Source of the DNA: Actinomycetes bacterium
GTDB taxonomy: Bacteria; Auribacterota; JAJCYG01
Direction: 5' to 3'
Length of the DNA stretch: 42,530 nt
NCBI GenBank assembly: GCA_029263055.1
Contig: JAJCYG010000088.1
Span: 1 to 42,530, forward strand
Position 1 is the first letter of the stretch. Every line of letters starts with the position of its first letter. Shown piece by piece: positions 25,750 through 35,140 of this stretch. The position numbers and the translations under genes were made by a program. The notes below the pieces were generated by a model that did not search any database, had not been told where the DNA came from, and saw nothing but the letters and a program-made list of their open reading frames with translations.

Positions 25750-27774
25750 ATGGACTTAAAACCTTTTTCTAAATTTGCCACTGTGGTTCTTGATTCATCA
25801 ATGAACCGAACGTTTGATTACCTTGTTCCCAATTCTCTGCAAAAAACAATCCAGCTGGGTTCCAAAGTTAGAGTCTCTTTTCGAAATAATGAAGTCTCTG
25901 GCTATGTGGTTGACTTGCCGGGGCGACCTGAAGTGTTTAAGCTAAAACCAATACTTGAGATAGAAGGTTTAGATCCCTTTGTATCTGGTACAGCTTTATC
26001 ATTGTCTCGATGGGTAGGGCAATATTATGGATGTAGCCTGGCCACTGCGTTTAAATCTGTTTTTCCTTTAGCTTTGCGCAATAACAAGAAAAAAAGAAAA
26101 TCACAGTTTGAAGAAATCATGACGAGCACGAATCCTAAGGATAAAGAAGTGCCTGTCTTAACAGAAGAGCAAGAGCAGATTTTATCGCAACTTCTTCCTG
26201 TGATTAAACAGGAAGAAAAGACTTATTTTCCTTTTTTGATTCATGGTGTGACAGGAAGTGGGAAAACCGAAATTTATATACGAGCACTTCAAGAAACATT
26301 GGAACAAGGAAAAGGAGCGATTGTGATTGTGCCTGAAATTGCCTTAACACCTCAAACAGTGGGCCGATTTCGTTCTCGTCTTAATCAAGAAGTTGCGGTT
26401 TGGCACAGTCAGCTTACTCCGGCTCAACGCCGTGATCAATGGAACAAGATAAAAAAGGGTGAGATTAAAGTTGTGATTGGAGCGCGTTCAGCCATTTTTG
26501 CTCCCCTAGATAAGTTGGGTCTGGTTGTTGTTGATGAGGAGCATGAGAAAAGTTATAAGCAGACAGAAACACCCCGTTATCATGCGCGTGATTTAGCTGT
26601 TATGCGTGCTTATATTGAAAAAGCAGTCGTGATCATGGGATCAGCCACACCTGCGCTTGAATCTTATTACAATGTTGAAAAAGAAAAATACAATTTGGGT
26701 ACGTTGAAAAAACGTGTTGATGATCGTCCGCTTCCTGAAGTGCATGTGATTGATATGCGAGAGGTTTTAAAAAGACAAAAAGGAATGCCTGTTTATTCAA
26801 ATGAATTGTTAAACGCCATTGGACTTCGGTTAGAAAAAAAAGAACAGGTTATTCTTTTTCTTAATCGAAGAGGGTATTCTAATTTTGTGCTGTGCAAAGA
26901 ATGCGGGTATGTTCTCAAGTGTAAGAATTGTTCGATTTCATTAACCTATCATAAGCATGCTAATGAGGGACGTTGTCATCTGTGTGGGTATGTGGCGAAA
27001 ATGGATAAACATTGTCCTGACTGCAAAGAGGGAAAGTTGACTCTTTTGGGGCTGGGCACACAAAAAGTGGAGCAATTAATTTTAAAAATATTTCCTGAAG
27101 CACGTGTGGCTCGTCTGGATAGTGATACTTCGGCAAAACGAGGCTACACAGAAAAAGTATTAAACGATTTTAGAGATGGACAATTAGATATATTAATTGG
27201 AACTCAAATGATTGCCAAGGGACTTGATTTTCCTAATGTGACTTTGACTGGAGTTATTTTAGCTGATGTGACTTTGCATGTTCCTGACTTTCGTTCAGGT
27301 GAATATACGTTTCAACTTTTGACTCAAGTTGCAGGACGAGCCGGTAGAGGAGAGCAACCTGGAGAAGTTTTTATTCAAACATTTACACCAAACCATGCCT
27401 CTATTCAAGCGGCAAAGGATCATGACTTTGACACGTTTTATAAAAACGAAATGGAAGTTCGAAAAGAATTAAATTATCCACCTTTTTTTCATTTTGTCGC
27501 TTTGACTGTTCAGGGAAAAAAAGAGGAAAAAGTTGAGGAAGCAATCCGTGTTTTTGCTAAAGAAATTGGCGAGTCTGTTAAACCTTTAGCTGAAATGATG
27601 GGGCCGATGCCCGCACCTCTGTCAAAGGTGAATAAAAATTTTAGATGGCAGCTGATCTTTAGAGGTAAGAGTGTGTTGAAATTAAGTCAACTTATTCAAA
27701 AATTAAGTTCGAGGTTGAGTCGTCAGTATTCGGTTCAGTTTCTGGTTGATGTCGATCCGACAATCATGTTATGA
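25750..27774 (+). CDS. priA: Primosomal protein N' (replication restart helicase PriA)
   Basis: A superfamily 2 helicase that reloads the replisome at stalled forks. It has 674 residues, slightly short of E. coli PriA. The N-terminal 3'-DNA-binding domain includes DYLVP. Walker A is GVTGSGKT at 166-173 and Walker B is DEEH at 262-265. The zinc-binding cysteine cluster spans about 382-430 (CKEC, CKNC, CHLC, CPDC). QVAGRAGRG near the end is motif VI. Eight bases separate the stop from the next ATG. Confidence 0.95.
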   Translation: MDLKPFSKFATVVLDSSMNRTFDYLVPNSLQKTIQLGSKVRVSFRNNEVSGYVVDLPGRPEVFKLKPILEIEGLDPFVSGTALSLSRWVGQYYGCSLATAFKSVFPLALRNNKKKRKSQFEEIMTSTNPKDKEVPVLTEEQEQILSQLLPVIKQEEKTYFPFLIHGVTGSGKTEIYIRALQETLEQGKGAIVIVPEIALTPQTVGRFRSRLNQEVAVWHSQLTPAQRRDQWNKIKKGEIKVVIGARSAIFAPLDKLGLVVVDEEHEKSYKQTETPRYHARDLAVMRAYIEKAVVIMGSATPALESYYNVEKEKYNLGTLKKRVDDRPLPEVHVIDMREVLKRQKGMPVYSNELLNAIGLRLEKKEQVILFLNRRGYSNFVLCKECGYVLKCKNCSISLTYHKHANEGRCHLCGYVAKMDKHCPDCKEGKLTLLGLGTQKVEQLILKIFPEARVARLDSDTSAKRGYTEKVLNDFRDGQLDILIGTQMIAKGLDFPNVTLTGVILADVTLHVPDFRSGEYTFQLLTQVAGRAGRGEQPGEVFIQTFTPNHASIQAAKDHDFDTFYKNEMEVRKELNYPPFFHFVALTVQGKKEEKVEEAIRVFAKEIGESVKPLAEMMGPMPAPLSKVNKNFRWQLIFRGKSVLKLSQLIQKLSSRLSRQYSVQFLVDVDPTIML

Positions 27775-27781
27775 GTTAAAG

Positions 27782-28576
27782 ATGATCAAATTTTTTAGAC
27801 AAATATTTTTAAGCTGTAGTGATTTCCCTTTTTATAAGACGGTTGTCAAACAAAAGGTCTCTCAGTCTGTACAGTATTTCATACTACTGCTCTTGGCTGT
27901 TACTTTAATCTCGAGTGTGTTCTATTGTTTTTATTTTAAATTAGCTTTAAATGTTTTTGATGAATGGTCTCAAAAACATATGCCTGAAATGATGGTGCGA
28001 GATGGGGTGGTCACCTCTTCTGTATCACAGCCTTATACAGCGATTGAAGAAGACTTTGTTTTTGTTTTGGATACAACGGGTACGATTGATCGTATTGATC
28101 CTCTTTATCCAAATGGGATTTTAGTGAAACAGAGTTCAGTATTGGTTAAGCGTTCAGGACTTGAAGATCAAGAACTTGATTTGACCTGGATCAAAAGTTT
28201 GGAGTTAAGTGCGAAAGTTGTCTCGCTTTGGAAAACAAAAGCATTTCCTGTTTTAATTCCATTTGTTTTCTTAATCACTCTTATTGGGCTTCTTTTATCT
28301 AAGTTTTTTCAAGCCTTTTTATTTTCCTATGCTGCTTCGATTCTTTATCCCAAAGAGAGGACCGGGTTAGGATTTTCTCAGTTTTTTAATTTGGCGCTCT
28401 ATTCAGCAACCCCTCCAATACTTATTGGGGTATTAGCCCAAGTTTTAAAGATTCAGATCCCTCTTTTTTGGTGGATCTATTTTGGGATGTACGCGGCATT
28501 TTTTATAGGGGCTTTTTCCCAATGTCGTGTTATAAAAGAACCAGATAAAAACCAAGATATGGACCTCGATTTATGA
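27782..28576 (+). CDS. DUF1189-like polytopic membrane protein
   Basis: 264 residues. TM1 is at about 31-51, followed by a soluble loop to about residue 153 containing FVFVLDTTG. A cluster of hydrophobic helices follows at about 154-176, 178-190, 203-222 and 228-247. The short N-terminus FFRQIF and the loop with an LDTTG turn resemble the DUF1189 family, whose function is unknown. The frame is open into priA, but the ATG at 27782 gives the standard N-terminus. It overlaps the DUF192 gene by four bases. Confidence 0.65.
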   Translation: MIKFFRQIFLSCSDFPFYKTVVKQKVSQSVQYFILLLLAVTLISSVFYCFYFKLALNVFDEWSQKHMPEMMVRDGVVTSSVSQPYTAIEEDFVFVLDTTGTIDRIDPLYPNGILVKQSSVLVKRSGLEDQELDLTWIKSLELSAKVVSLWKTKAFPVLIPFVFLITLIGLLLSKFFQAFLFSYAASILYPKERTGLGFSQFFNLALYSATPPILIGVLAQVLKIQIPLFWWIYFGMYAAFFIGAFSQCRVIKEPDKNQDMDLDL

Positions 28577-29001
28577 AAAAACTGTGTGCTAAATATATTC
28601 TGTTTCTTTTCTTTTTTCTGTTGTTAGGTTGTTCTTCAAATGCCGATGTGTTGACCATGCGAGCAGGTGGGGTCAAGTTGACTGTTGAATTAGCTGAAAC
28701 TCCAAAGCAAAGAGAAAAAGGGCTTCAAGAGAGAAAGAACTTAGCTGAAAACCGTGGGATGCTTTTTCTCTTTCCTGTATCCCAAGAACTCTCTTTTTGG
28801 TCAAAAAAGACTTACATTCCTTTATCAATTGCTTTTTTAGATGACAGTGGAAAAATTGTGCAAATTGAATCGCTTCCACCCGAGCAGCTTGATCCCGTTC
28901 GTTCTGAACAGCCGTTACGTTATGCCTTAGAAGTGAATGCTGGCTGGTTTCAAAAAAATGGAATTGGAGTGGGAGACTATTTAAGAATCGAACGCGAGTG
29001 A
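28573..29001 (+). CDS. DUF192-domain lipoprotein
   Basis: 142 residues with a lipoprotein signal ending LLGC (C20), so probably anchored to a membrane on the periplasmic side. Residues 29-140 are a DUF192 domain: AETPKQREKGLQ, RGMLFLF, and the SFWSKKTYIPLSIAFLD segment. The function of this family is not established. It overlaps both neighbours by four bases, in an operon between the DUF1189-like gene and fmt. Confidence 0.85.
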   Translation: MKKLCAKYILFLFFFLLLGCSSNADVLTMRAGGVKLTVELAETPKQREKGLQERKNLAENRGMLFLFPVSQELSFWSKKTYIPLSIAFLDDSGKIVQIESLPPEQLDPVRSEQPLRYALEVNAGWFQKNGIGVGDYLRIERE

Positions 29002-29945
29002 GAATTGTATTTTTAGGAACTCCAGAATTTTCTGTCTCCATTCTAGACGCTTTATTTTCCTCTAAGCACGAAGTGGTTGCTGTTGTGACTCAACCTGATC
29101 GACCCAAAGGACGGAAACTGGTTTTAACTCCGTCACCTGTCAAAATCTATGCTCAGCAAAAAGAAATCCTTTTATTCCAACCTGAAAAAGTGTCAGAGCC
29201 TAAATTTTTAGATCAGTTAAGAGCCCTTAACCTTGATATTGCTGTTGTGGCTGCTTTTGGGCAAATTTTTAGAAAAGAACTTTTAGACTTGCCTCGATTG
29301 GGGTGTTGGAATGTTCATGCCTCTTTGTTGCCTAAATTCCGTGGTGCTTTGCCAATAGAGCGTTCTATCTTAGCAGGTGAAAAAGAGTCGGGACCGACAA
29401 TCATGAAAATGGACTTGGGTGTGGATGATGGCCCTATACTAGACCAGGTTAAAATTCCAATCTCTTTGAATAAAACAGCAGGAGAGCTAGAGGAAGAGAT
29501 TGCCACTAAAGGGGCTCAACTGATGGTGGCAACTTTAGACAAGATTGAGTCAGGTCAATTTGAATTAAAGGCTCAAGATGAAAAGTCTGTTTCTCATGCC
29601 CGAAAACTCAAAAAAGAAGAAGCACAAATAGATTGGTCTCAAAAAGCGATCGACGTTCACAATAAAGTAAGGGCTTTAAATCCTAATCCGGGTGCTTACA
29701 CGCTTTGGAAGGGACAGAGACTTAAAATTTGGCAGACAGAGCTTGTTGAGGAATCTCTAAGTGGAAAGCCTGGAGAGATCCTTGATGTGAGTAAAGAAGG
29801 GGCGAGCGTTGCGATTCAAAGTGGGGGATTACTGCTCAAAAAGCTTCAACTGCCTGGAAAAAAAGTAATGCAGATTGACCAATTTTTAGCCGGTCATAGT
29901 CTTAAAAAAGGAGAGTTGTTCGAATATGTGGCACCGTCTCTTTAA
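28998..29945 (+). CDS. fmt: Methionyl-tRNA formyltransferase
   Basis: Formylates initiator Met-tRNA using 10-formyl-tetrahydrofolate. It has 315 residues, with FLGTPEFS at the start and catalytic N105, H107 and D143 in NVHASLLP and GVDDGP, one position off the E. coli numbering. It starts with GTG in a GTGA overlap. The usual partner def (peptide deformylase) is not adjacent; priA-def-fmt is a common order, and here two membrane-associated genes occupy the place of def. Confidence 0.95.
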   Translation: MRIVFLGTPEFSVSILDALFSSKHEVVAVVTQPDRPKGRKLVLTPSPVKIYAQQKEILLFQPEKVSEPKFLDQLRALNLDIAVVAAFGQIFRKELLDLPRLGCWNVHASLLPKFRGALPIERSILAGEKESGPTIMKMDLGVDDGPILDQVKIPISLNKTAGELEEEIATKGAQLMVATLDKIESGQFELKAQDEKSVSHARKLKKEEAQIDWSQKAIDVHNKVRALNPNPGAYTLWKGQRLKIWQTELVEESLSGKPGEILDVSKEGASVAIQSGGLLLKKLQLPGKKVMQIDQFLAGHSLKKGELFEYVAPSL

Positions 29946-30591
29946 ATGGTCTGCTGCACTGTTATTGCTTCCTGCATGTTGGGGGGCTATGGTGGGGTTT
30001 TCAGAGACCCTGTTTGTAGAAGATCAATTTTTTTCAACTCAATGGCCTTTTTTGCTGGGTGTGGTGATTTATGGCCTTTTGTCCTGCTTTTGGCAGCAAC
30101 CTATGCGGACTTATGTTTTTGGACATGAGCTGAGCCATGCTCTTTGGGTTTGGGTCTTTCGAGGCAAAGTAAAAGGCTTCTCTGTTTCGGGTCGCGGTGG
30201 TGAAGTGCAGACCACAAAATCGAACTTTTTAATTGCTCTGGCCCCTTATTTTTTTCCGGTTTATTCCATTCTATTGATATTGCTTTACCTGCTCTTTCGC
30301 TCTTTTTGGGAGATAACCCCTTACTTTAAGTTTTTTGTCTTTCTTTTGGGGGCTAGCTGGTGCTTTCACTTTGTAATGACTCTTTATGCCTTAATTAAAG
30401 ACCAGGAAGAGGTCCGAGAGACTGGGATCTTTTTTTCTGGGGTGCTGATTCTGTTTCTAAATGTCCTTATTTTAGGGGGGCTCCTTGTTTTTAGCTCGCC
30501 CAACGTCTTTTTAGAAGACCTAATGTTGGCTTCTACCCAAAACATTCGGTACCAATATGAGCATCTCGCTCATTTTTTAAATGGGCTTTGA
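29926..30591 (+). CDS. M50-like integral membrane metalloprotease
   Basis: A 221-residue protein with about five hydrophobic segments. The zinc motif H67-E-L-S-H71 follows YVFG, in the manner of M50B-like peptidases. GGEVQTTKSN and the APYFFPVYS membrane segment match that family. A C-terminal NPDG-type motif of site-2 proteases is not evident, which is normal for the M50B group. It begins 20 bases before the fmt stop, behind AAGGAGAG. Substrate unknown. It is the last gene before a small promoter gap. Confidence 0.7.
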   Translation: MWHRLFKWSAALLLLPACWGAMVGFSETLFVEDQFFSTQWPFLLGVVIYGLLSCFWQQPMRTYVFGHELSHALWVWVFRGKVKGFSVSGRGGEVQTTKSNFLIALAPYFFPVYSILLILLYLLFRSFWEITPYFKFFVFLLGASWCFHFVMTLYALIKDQEEVRETGIFFSGVLILFLNVLILGGLLVFSSPNVFLEDLMLASTQNIRYQYEHLAHFLNGL

Positions 30592-30602
30592 TTAATTTAA
30601 TC

Positions 30603-30631
30603 TTGAAAAAGAGAACAAACATTACTAATAT
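30603..30631 (+). promoter_or_regulatory. Promoter of the lipoprotein gene
   Basis: TTGAAA at 30603-30608, a 17-base spacer, and TAATAT at 30626-30631. Only eight bases separate the -10 from the ATG, and no Shine-Dalgarno is seen, so the mRNA may be almost leaderless. Confidence 0.45.
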
Positions 30632-30639
30632 AGAAGCTT

Positions 30640-31149
30640 ATGAGAAAAACACTGCTTTTAATCACAGTCCTTTTTAGTCTTTCATCCACGGGGTGCGCTC
30701 ACTTAGGTTCTTTATTTGGGGTAAAACCAGTCAAATATTCAATTGTTAAAGTTAATTCTGATAAAAAATATCTTCAAATGATGTCTCGATCTCGCGGTGT
30801 CTTGGGCACATCAAATATAGGCAAATTTAATTATGATGTGGTTCAGCTGCCATATGATCTGCAAGGTGAATATTTTGTGGTGACTTGGAAGCGTACAGGT
30901 GGTGAAAAATATATTAATCAAGAAGTGACCTGTCGAATTGATTACAAGCATGTTGATGGCGAAGTTGATTCTGTTGAAAAAGCTTTTCCCAATCCCAAAC
31001 GAGGAGCTCATCGATTTCTTTTTGAAAATACCGGTGATCGCTTTGTTGACTTTGGTGAGATTGAACTCTGGAAAGTGAGCGTCATTGTCGATCAAGAAGT
31101 GGTTGCTGAAGAAGCCTCTCAACTTTGGTGGACTGTTGGCCCTTCCTAA
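30640..31149 (+). CDS. Lipoprotein of unknown function
   Basis: 169 residues with a lipoprotein signal ending SSTGC (C19). The mature part has an alternating pattern typical of a beta-sandwich, with WKRTGGEKYINQ, a conserved-looking FLFENTGDRF and ELWKVSVIVD. I do not recognise a family. The 3' end overlaps the likely start of the acyl-CoA synthetase gene by 14 bases. Confidence 0.7.
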   Translation: MRKTLLLITVLFSLSSTGCAHLGSLFGVKPVKYSIVKVNSDKKYLQMMSRSRGVLGTSNIGKFNYDVVQLPYDLQGEYFVVTWKRTGGEKYINQEVTCRIDYKHVDGEVDSVEKAFPNPKRGAHRFLFENTGDRFVDFGEIELWKVSVIVDQEVVAEEASQLWWTVGPS

Positions 31150-32632
31150 TACTCTGCTCGAAATGCTTGACCAGTCCGTTTCAAAGTATCCTAACCACAT
31201 TTTTATTCAGTTTGAAGATCAGCGCCTTACTTACTCCCAGTTTGACCAGCAAGTCAATTCCTTAGCACATTATTTACAGGAAAAGTTTCAAGTGCAAAAA
31301 GGAGAAAAAGTATGTCTGTTTGCTCAAAATGGAATTGAGTTTCCAATTGCTTTTTTTGCGATTGTTAAGTTAGGGGGAGTTGTGATCCCTGTGAATTCTT
31401 TTTTTAAGGCGAGTGAATTAGCTTACATTTTAGAGAATAGTGAAACCCGTTTATTACTCATGACTTCTGGTTTGGCTAGAGTGGCTAATGAGTTGGATGC
31501 CAAATTAAAAGAAAAAGTTGAGATTATTGATCTCAAGAAAAAACAGTCTGATTATCAAGCTTATTCAAATAAACTAGCGCCTGTCACATTAAGTCCAGAT
31601 GATTTGGTTGTTTTGATTTATACCTCTGGAACTACAGGGCACCCGAAAGGGGCGATGCTCTCTCATAAAAACTTTCTTAGTAATATTGAAGGGGCACTTC
31701 AAGTTATAGACCTTAATGACAAAGATCGTTTTTTGGTTTTTTTACCGCTGTTCCATTCTTTTACTTTAACCGTTCTTTTTTTAATGCCTCTTTATGTGGG
31801 GGCCCGTATTTTATTGATTGCTACGATTCAAAATTCTAAAAAAATATTGAAATCCTTTTTTATTGATCGAGCGACTCTTTTAGCAGGAGTGCCTCAAGTG
31901 TATGAGCTTCTCTCCCAAAAAAAGCTCCCCTTTTTCTTAAGGTGGTTTTTAAATCTCAAATATGCCATTTCAGGGGCAGCTCCTTTACCTGAAGCCACAT
32001 TAAGAACCTTTGAGAAGAACTGGAAGCTTCCTCTTTTAGAAGGGTATGGGCTTTCAGAAGCCTCTCCGATTGTGTCGATCAATCCACCTAAAGGGGAGCG
32101 CAAGGCTTTGTCTGTAGGGCTTCCGTTACCTAATGTAAAAGTGAAAATTGTAGATAAAAAAGGAGTCTCTTTACCTGTTGGGTCTGAAGGAGAAATTTGT
32201 GTGCAAGGACCTAATGTGATGCAAGGCTATTTTAAAGAGGAAAAAGGGACGCGTGAAGTTTTAAAAGAGGGGTGGCTTTATACAGGTGATGTGGGAAAGG
32301 TTGACTCTGAAGGGTATCTTTATATTTTAGATCGAAAAAAAGATTTGATTTTGGTAAGAGGAATTAATGTCTATCCCCGAGAAATTGAAGAGGTTTTAAA
32401 GCAAAATCAAAAAGTAAAAGAAGTGGCTGTTATTGGAATTAACGACCCTAAAAAAGGAGAGGTTCCAGTGGCTCACTTGGCTTTAAGAGAGGGTGAGGCA
32501 GCGACAGAAAAAGAGTTGCGCCAGTGGTGCTCTAAATATTTAGCCAATTATAAATTACCTGCACAGTTTGTCTTTCATTCTGAACTCCCTCGCACATCTA
32601 CTGGAAAGATTCTCAAGCGTTCTTTGCGATAA
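31136..32632 (+). CDS. AMP-dependent acyl-CoA synthetase / ligase
   Basis: An ANL-superfamily enzyme activating a carboxylic acid, probably a fatty acid, to acyl-AMP and then CoA ester. It has 498 residues from the TTG chosen here. Motifs are YTSGTTGHPKG (P-loop), EGYGLSEASP, YTGDVG, DRKKDLILVRG and the C-terminal RTSTGKILKR with the catalytic lysine. Start is uncertain. TTG 31136 keeps the family's NTLLEML region and has GGTGGA before it. ATG 31163 and TTG 31085 are in the same frame. Chain-length preference cannot be told. Confidence 0.88.
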   Translation: MALPNTLLEMLDQSVSKYPNHIFIQFEDQRLTYSQFDQQVNSLAHYLQEKFQVQKGEKVCLFAQNGIEFPIAFFAIVKLGGVVIPVNSFFKASELAYILENSETRLLLMTSGLARVANELDAKLKEKVEIIDLKKKQSDYQAYSNKLAPVTLSPDDLVVLIYTSGTTGHPKGAMLSHKNFLSNIEGALQVIDLNDKDRFLVFLPLFHSFTLTVLFLMPLYVGARILLIATIQNSKKILKSFFIDRATLLAGVPQVYELLSQKKLPFFLRWFLNLKYAISGAAPLPEATLRTFEKNWKLPLLEGYGLSEASPIVSINPPKGERKALSVGLPLPNVKVKIVDKKGVSLPVGSEGEICVQGPNVMQGYFKEEKGTREVLKEGWLYTGDVGKVDSEGYLYILDRKKDLILVRGINVYPREIEEVLKQNQKVKEVAVIGINDPKKGEVPVAHLALREGEAATEKELRQWCSKYLANYKLPAQFVFHSELPRTSTGKILKRSLR

Positions 32633-32640
32633 GGGCTGAC

Positions 32641-32669
32641 TTGACGGAACCCCATTCATGTGGTACTTT
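32641..32669 (+). promoter_or_regulatory. Promoter of the PilZ gene
   Basis: TTGACG at 32641-32646, 17 bases, then TACTTT at 32664-32669 preceded by TGG, an extended -10. It lies in the 64-base gap after the synthetase gene. Confidence 0.5.
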
Positions 32670-32696
32670 TTTATTAGACGAGGAGTGATACCGACG

Positions 32697-33056
32697 ATGA
32701 AAGACATCTTGATTAATCGACGCAAATCAGTTCGGATCAAAGGGGATTTTACTTTAGAGCTTGGTTCAGGACAAAAGCTCAAGTTGGGTCAAACAATTGA
32801 TATTAATCTGCGTGGAATGTGCTGTGAGATTGAAGGCAGTGTTCCTATTTTCGAAGTGATTCAAATCCGAATCCAAATTCCAATCACAAAGAAGGAAAAA
32901 GAAATATTAAATTGCCAAGGGGTTGTTGTGCGTATTGAGCCTACTTCAGTCAAAGGGGTGAGCCGAATGGCCTTTTACTTTACTGGATGGGATCCTCTCT
33001 CAAAAGAGCGGATGAAACGATTTTTGAAGAACTTTCAATTTTCTGAAGCTGCTTGA
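32697..33056 (+). CDS. PilZ-domain protein
   Basis: A 119-residue single-domain protein. The PilZ fold starts with NRRKSVRIKG, giving the RxxxR arginines, and the second motif is DINLRG, close to the canonical D/N-x-S-x-x-G but with Asn for Ser. PilZ proteins bind cyclic di-GMP and relay it to motility, exopolysaccharide or transcription targets. The Asn change leaves ligand binding open. The ATG at 32697 follows GAGGAG (32680-32685). An open frame further upstream lacks family similarity. Confidence 0.8.
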   Translation: MKDILINRRKSVRIKGDFTLELGSGQKLKLGQTIDINLRGMCCEIEGSVPIFEVIQIRIQIPITKKEKEILNCQGVVVRIEPTSVKGVSRMAFYFTGWDPLSKERMKRFLKNFQFSEAA

Positions 33057-33097
33057 AATCAAATACATACACTAGATGAAGTGCTCTTCCTTTGTAA

Positions 33098-33126
33098 TTG
33101 ACATTATAAAGTGGTTCTGTTAGCCT
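33098..33126 (+). promoter_or_regulatory. Promoter of the TPR gene pair
   Basis: A perfect TTGACA at 33098-33103, 17 bases, then TAGCCT at 33121-33126 preceded by TGT, an extended -10. The start codon is 31 bases downstream, with AAAGGT between. Confidence 0.6.
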
Positions 33127-33156
33127 CATTTTGTCTATTCAAAGGTAAAAATAACC

Positions 33157-35115
33157 ATGATTCAAAGAATCCAGTCTTTCGTACTGATACTTTTACTTAT
33201 TCTGATAACTCCTTTTAATTCAGGATATTCTAAAGATTTATCTCGCAATGAGCGTTTGCACCAAATCTTTGTGGTTTTACCTTTTATTTCAGAAGAGGGT
33301 GATAACATAGAGAATTGGTTCTCAAAAACCACTTCAGACTTAATGCGTGGGTACCTTACTGATTTGAGCCATGCTGTTGTCTTGAATAAACAAGAGACTG
33401 ACAAAGCGATTGAAACCTCTGCCTTAGGCCGTTCAGATCAAATCTCCATTAAAATATTAAATGAATTTAAATCACTTACGAGCTCAAATTGGATTGTTTT
33501 GGGTAAAGCAAGTCAAACTGAAAAACGCTTTGATCTCCGCCTTAGAATCATTTCATTGGATAATCCTAAACAAATCAAAAAGATTAAGTTTGCTGGAGGG
33601 TTAGATTCTTTAGCCTTAACCTTAAAAGAAGCTACAGCTGAAATAGCAGAGTGGTGTGAGCTGACTCTTCCTGATTCAGATAAAGAAGGTTTATTTAAAC
33701 CAGATGATTTTAATTTTGAAACATTGGATTCTCTTTATCAGGCTAAGAGGCAAATTCAACGTTCTCAGATTAAAACGGGTGAATTACTCTTAAGTGAAAT
33801 AATCGAAGAGCACCCTGGCTTTAATGAAGCTATTTTAGCTCTTTCAGAGCTTTATGTAAGCGAACAACAACGTTCTAAAGCAATCGCAGTGTTGAAATTA
33901 GGGATTGAACAGAATCCTGCTTCGATTCAACTATTATTGCAGCTTGGACATGTTCACAGTGAAGGGAAAAACTATTTGCAGGCTAAAGAGTTTTATGAGC
34001 GAGTCTTGCTAAAGTCTCCTTATGAAACAAGCGCTTTAATGGCGCTTTCCGAAATTTTTTATCACCAAAAATTGTATGAGCTTGCCCTGGATGCCGCACA
34101 AAAAGGAATCCGTTACTCTGCCAATAAAAGTCAATTTTATGCTTTTATTGGAAAAATATATCAAGCTAAAGGTGATTTTGTTTTTGCTCTAGAGATGTAC
34201 AAGAGAGCGTTAAAACTAGATCCTAAAAATGGCGAGATTATCAAGAGGCAAGGGATTGTTATGGCTTTACTGGGCGACTATGAAAAGGCTCAAACCATTT
34301 ATTCTGAAGCGATCAATCAGTCTGCTCAACAGCAAAGCATTGTGAGACGTTCTCAAAAAAATGAGTTCAAACAAACAGAGTATCAGAATCAAGAAATTCA
34401 AAATTATTTAGATCAACTAAAAAAAGACCCTAAAAACGTGTTGGCATTAAATGGGCTTGGCACAGCTTGGGAACAAGAAGGTGAATGGGTAAAGGGAGAA
34501 GAGAGTTTTAAAAAAGCGATCTCAGTCAATGCTACTTTTCAACCTGCTTTTTTTAATTTAGCTGTTAATTTGGCTCAACAGGAAAAAAGCAAAGCCGCTA
34601 TTTCAACCTTCCGCAAAGGGATTGAGTTAAATCCAAAACATTTAGCCTCTTACATGCATTTGGGCGATTATTATTGGAAGCTTAAAAAATTGAAGAAAGC
34701 AACTCAGACTTGGGAAGAAGGGTTAGCTCAAATCCCTGCGAATCAAAAACTGGTTGATAAAATTGTCCATGGATATGCCCGAATGGATAAGTGGAAAAAA
34801 GTAATTAAGACATACCGCAACTTAGCAAAATTAAAGGGGAGTGATGAGCAAGCCTCTCTATGGATTGGTCGCTTATATTTACAGTATGGAAAAGACAAAA
34901 AAGCACTTAAATATTTTAAAGAAGGGTTGGTTAAAAACCCAGAACGTTCAGAGCCTTATAAAGAATTAGCTGTATACTATGATTTCTATGGGAATGATCC
35001 TAAGAAAGCGATAGAATATTACGAAACATATTTAAATTTTGAGACTGAATTAGAAGTTAAAGAAGATATAGAAGTCCGTTTGACAAAAATAAAAGCGAGC
35101 TTAGAACAAGATTGA
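33157..35115 (+). CDS. Exported TPR protein with TolB-N/FlgO-like N-terminal domain
   Basis: 652 residues with a signal peptide (about 1-25). Residues 35-180 form an alpha/beta domain beginning FVVLPF, with W54 and SNWIVLGKA. This resembles the TolB N-terminal/FlgO-like fold found in periplasmic proteins. From about 190 to the end are roughly ten tetratricopeptide repeats with the A-x3-Y and LDP/LNP turn pattern, broken by a Gln-rich stretch near 390-420. TPRs mediate protein contacts, so a periplasmic scaffold is likely. Its stop lies 25 bases before the start of a second TPR protein. Confidence 0.75.
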   Translation: MIQRIQSFVLILLLILITPFNSGYSKDLSRNERLHQIFVVLPFISEEGDNIENWFSKTTSDLMRGYLTDLSHAVVLNKQETDKAIETSALGRSDQISIKILNEFKSLTSSNWIVLGKASQTEKRFDLRLRIISLDNPKQIKKIKFAGGLDSLALTLKEATAEIAEWCELTLPDSDKEGLFKPDDFNFETLDSLYQAKRQIQRSQIKTGELLLSEIIEEHPGFNEAILALSELYVSEQQRSKAIAVLKLGIEQNPASIQLLLQLGHVHSEGKNYLQAKEFYERVLLKSPYETSALMALSEIFYHQKLYELALDAAQKGIRYSANKSQFYAFIGKIYQAKGDFVFALEMYKRALKLDPKNGEIIKRQGIVMALLGDYEKAQTIYSEAINQSAQQQSIVRRSQKNEFKQTEYQNQEIQNYLDQLKKDPKNVLALNGLGTAWEQEGEWVKGEESFKKAISVNATFQPAFFNLAVNLAQQEKSKAAISTFRKGIELNPKHLASYMHLGDYYWKLKKLKKATQTWEEGLAQIPANQKLVDKIVHGYARMDKWKKVIKTYRNLAKLKGSDEQASLWIGRLYLQYGKDKKALKYFKEGLVKNPERSEPYKELAVYYDFYGNDPKKAIEYYETYLNFETELEVKEDIEVRLTKIKASLEQD

Positions 35116-35140
35116 TTTGTTTTGGGAAAGGAACCTAATA

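Noticed and set aside
28673..29041. Antisense open frame of 122 codons across the DUF192 and fmt genes
   Set aside because: It runs through well-supported genes on the other strand and has no recognisable domain or start signal.
30811..31200. Antisense open frame of 129 codons across the lipoprotein gene
   Set aside because: No family features; the + strand genes with signal peptide and synthetase motifs explain the region.
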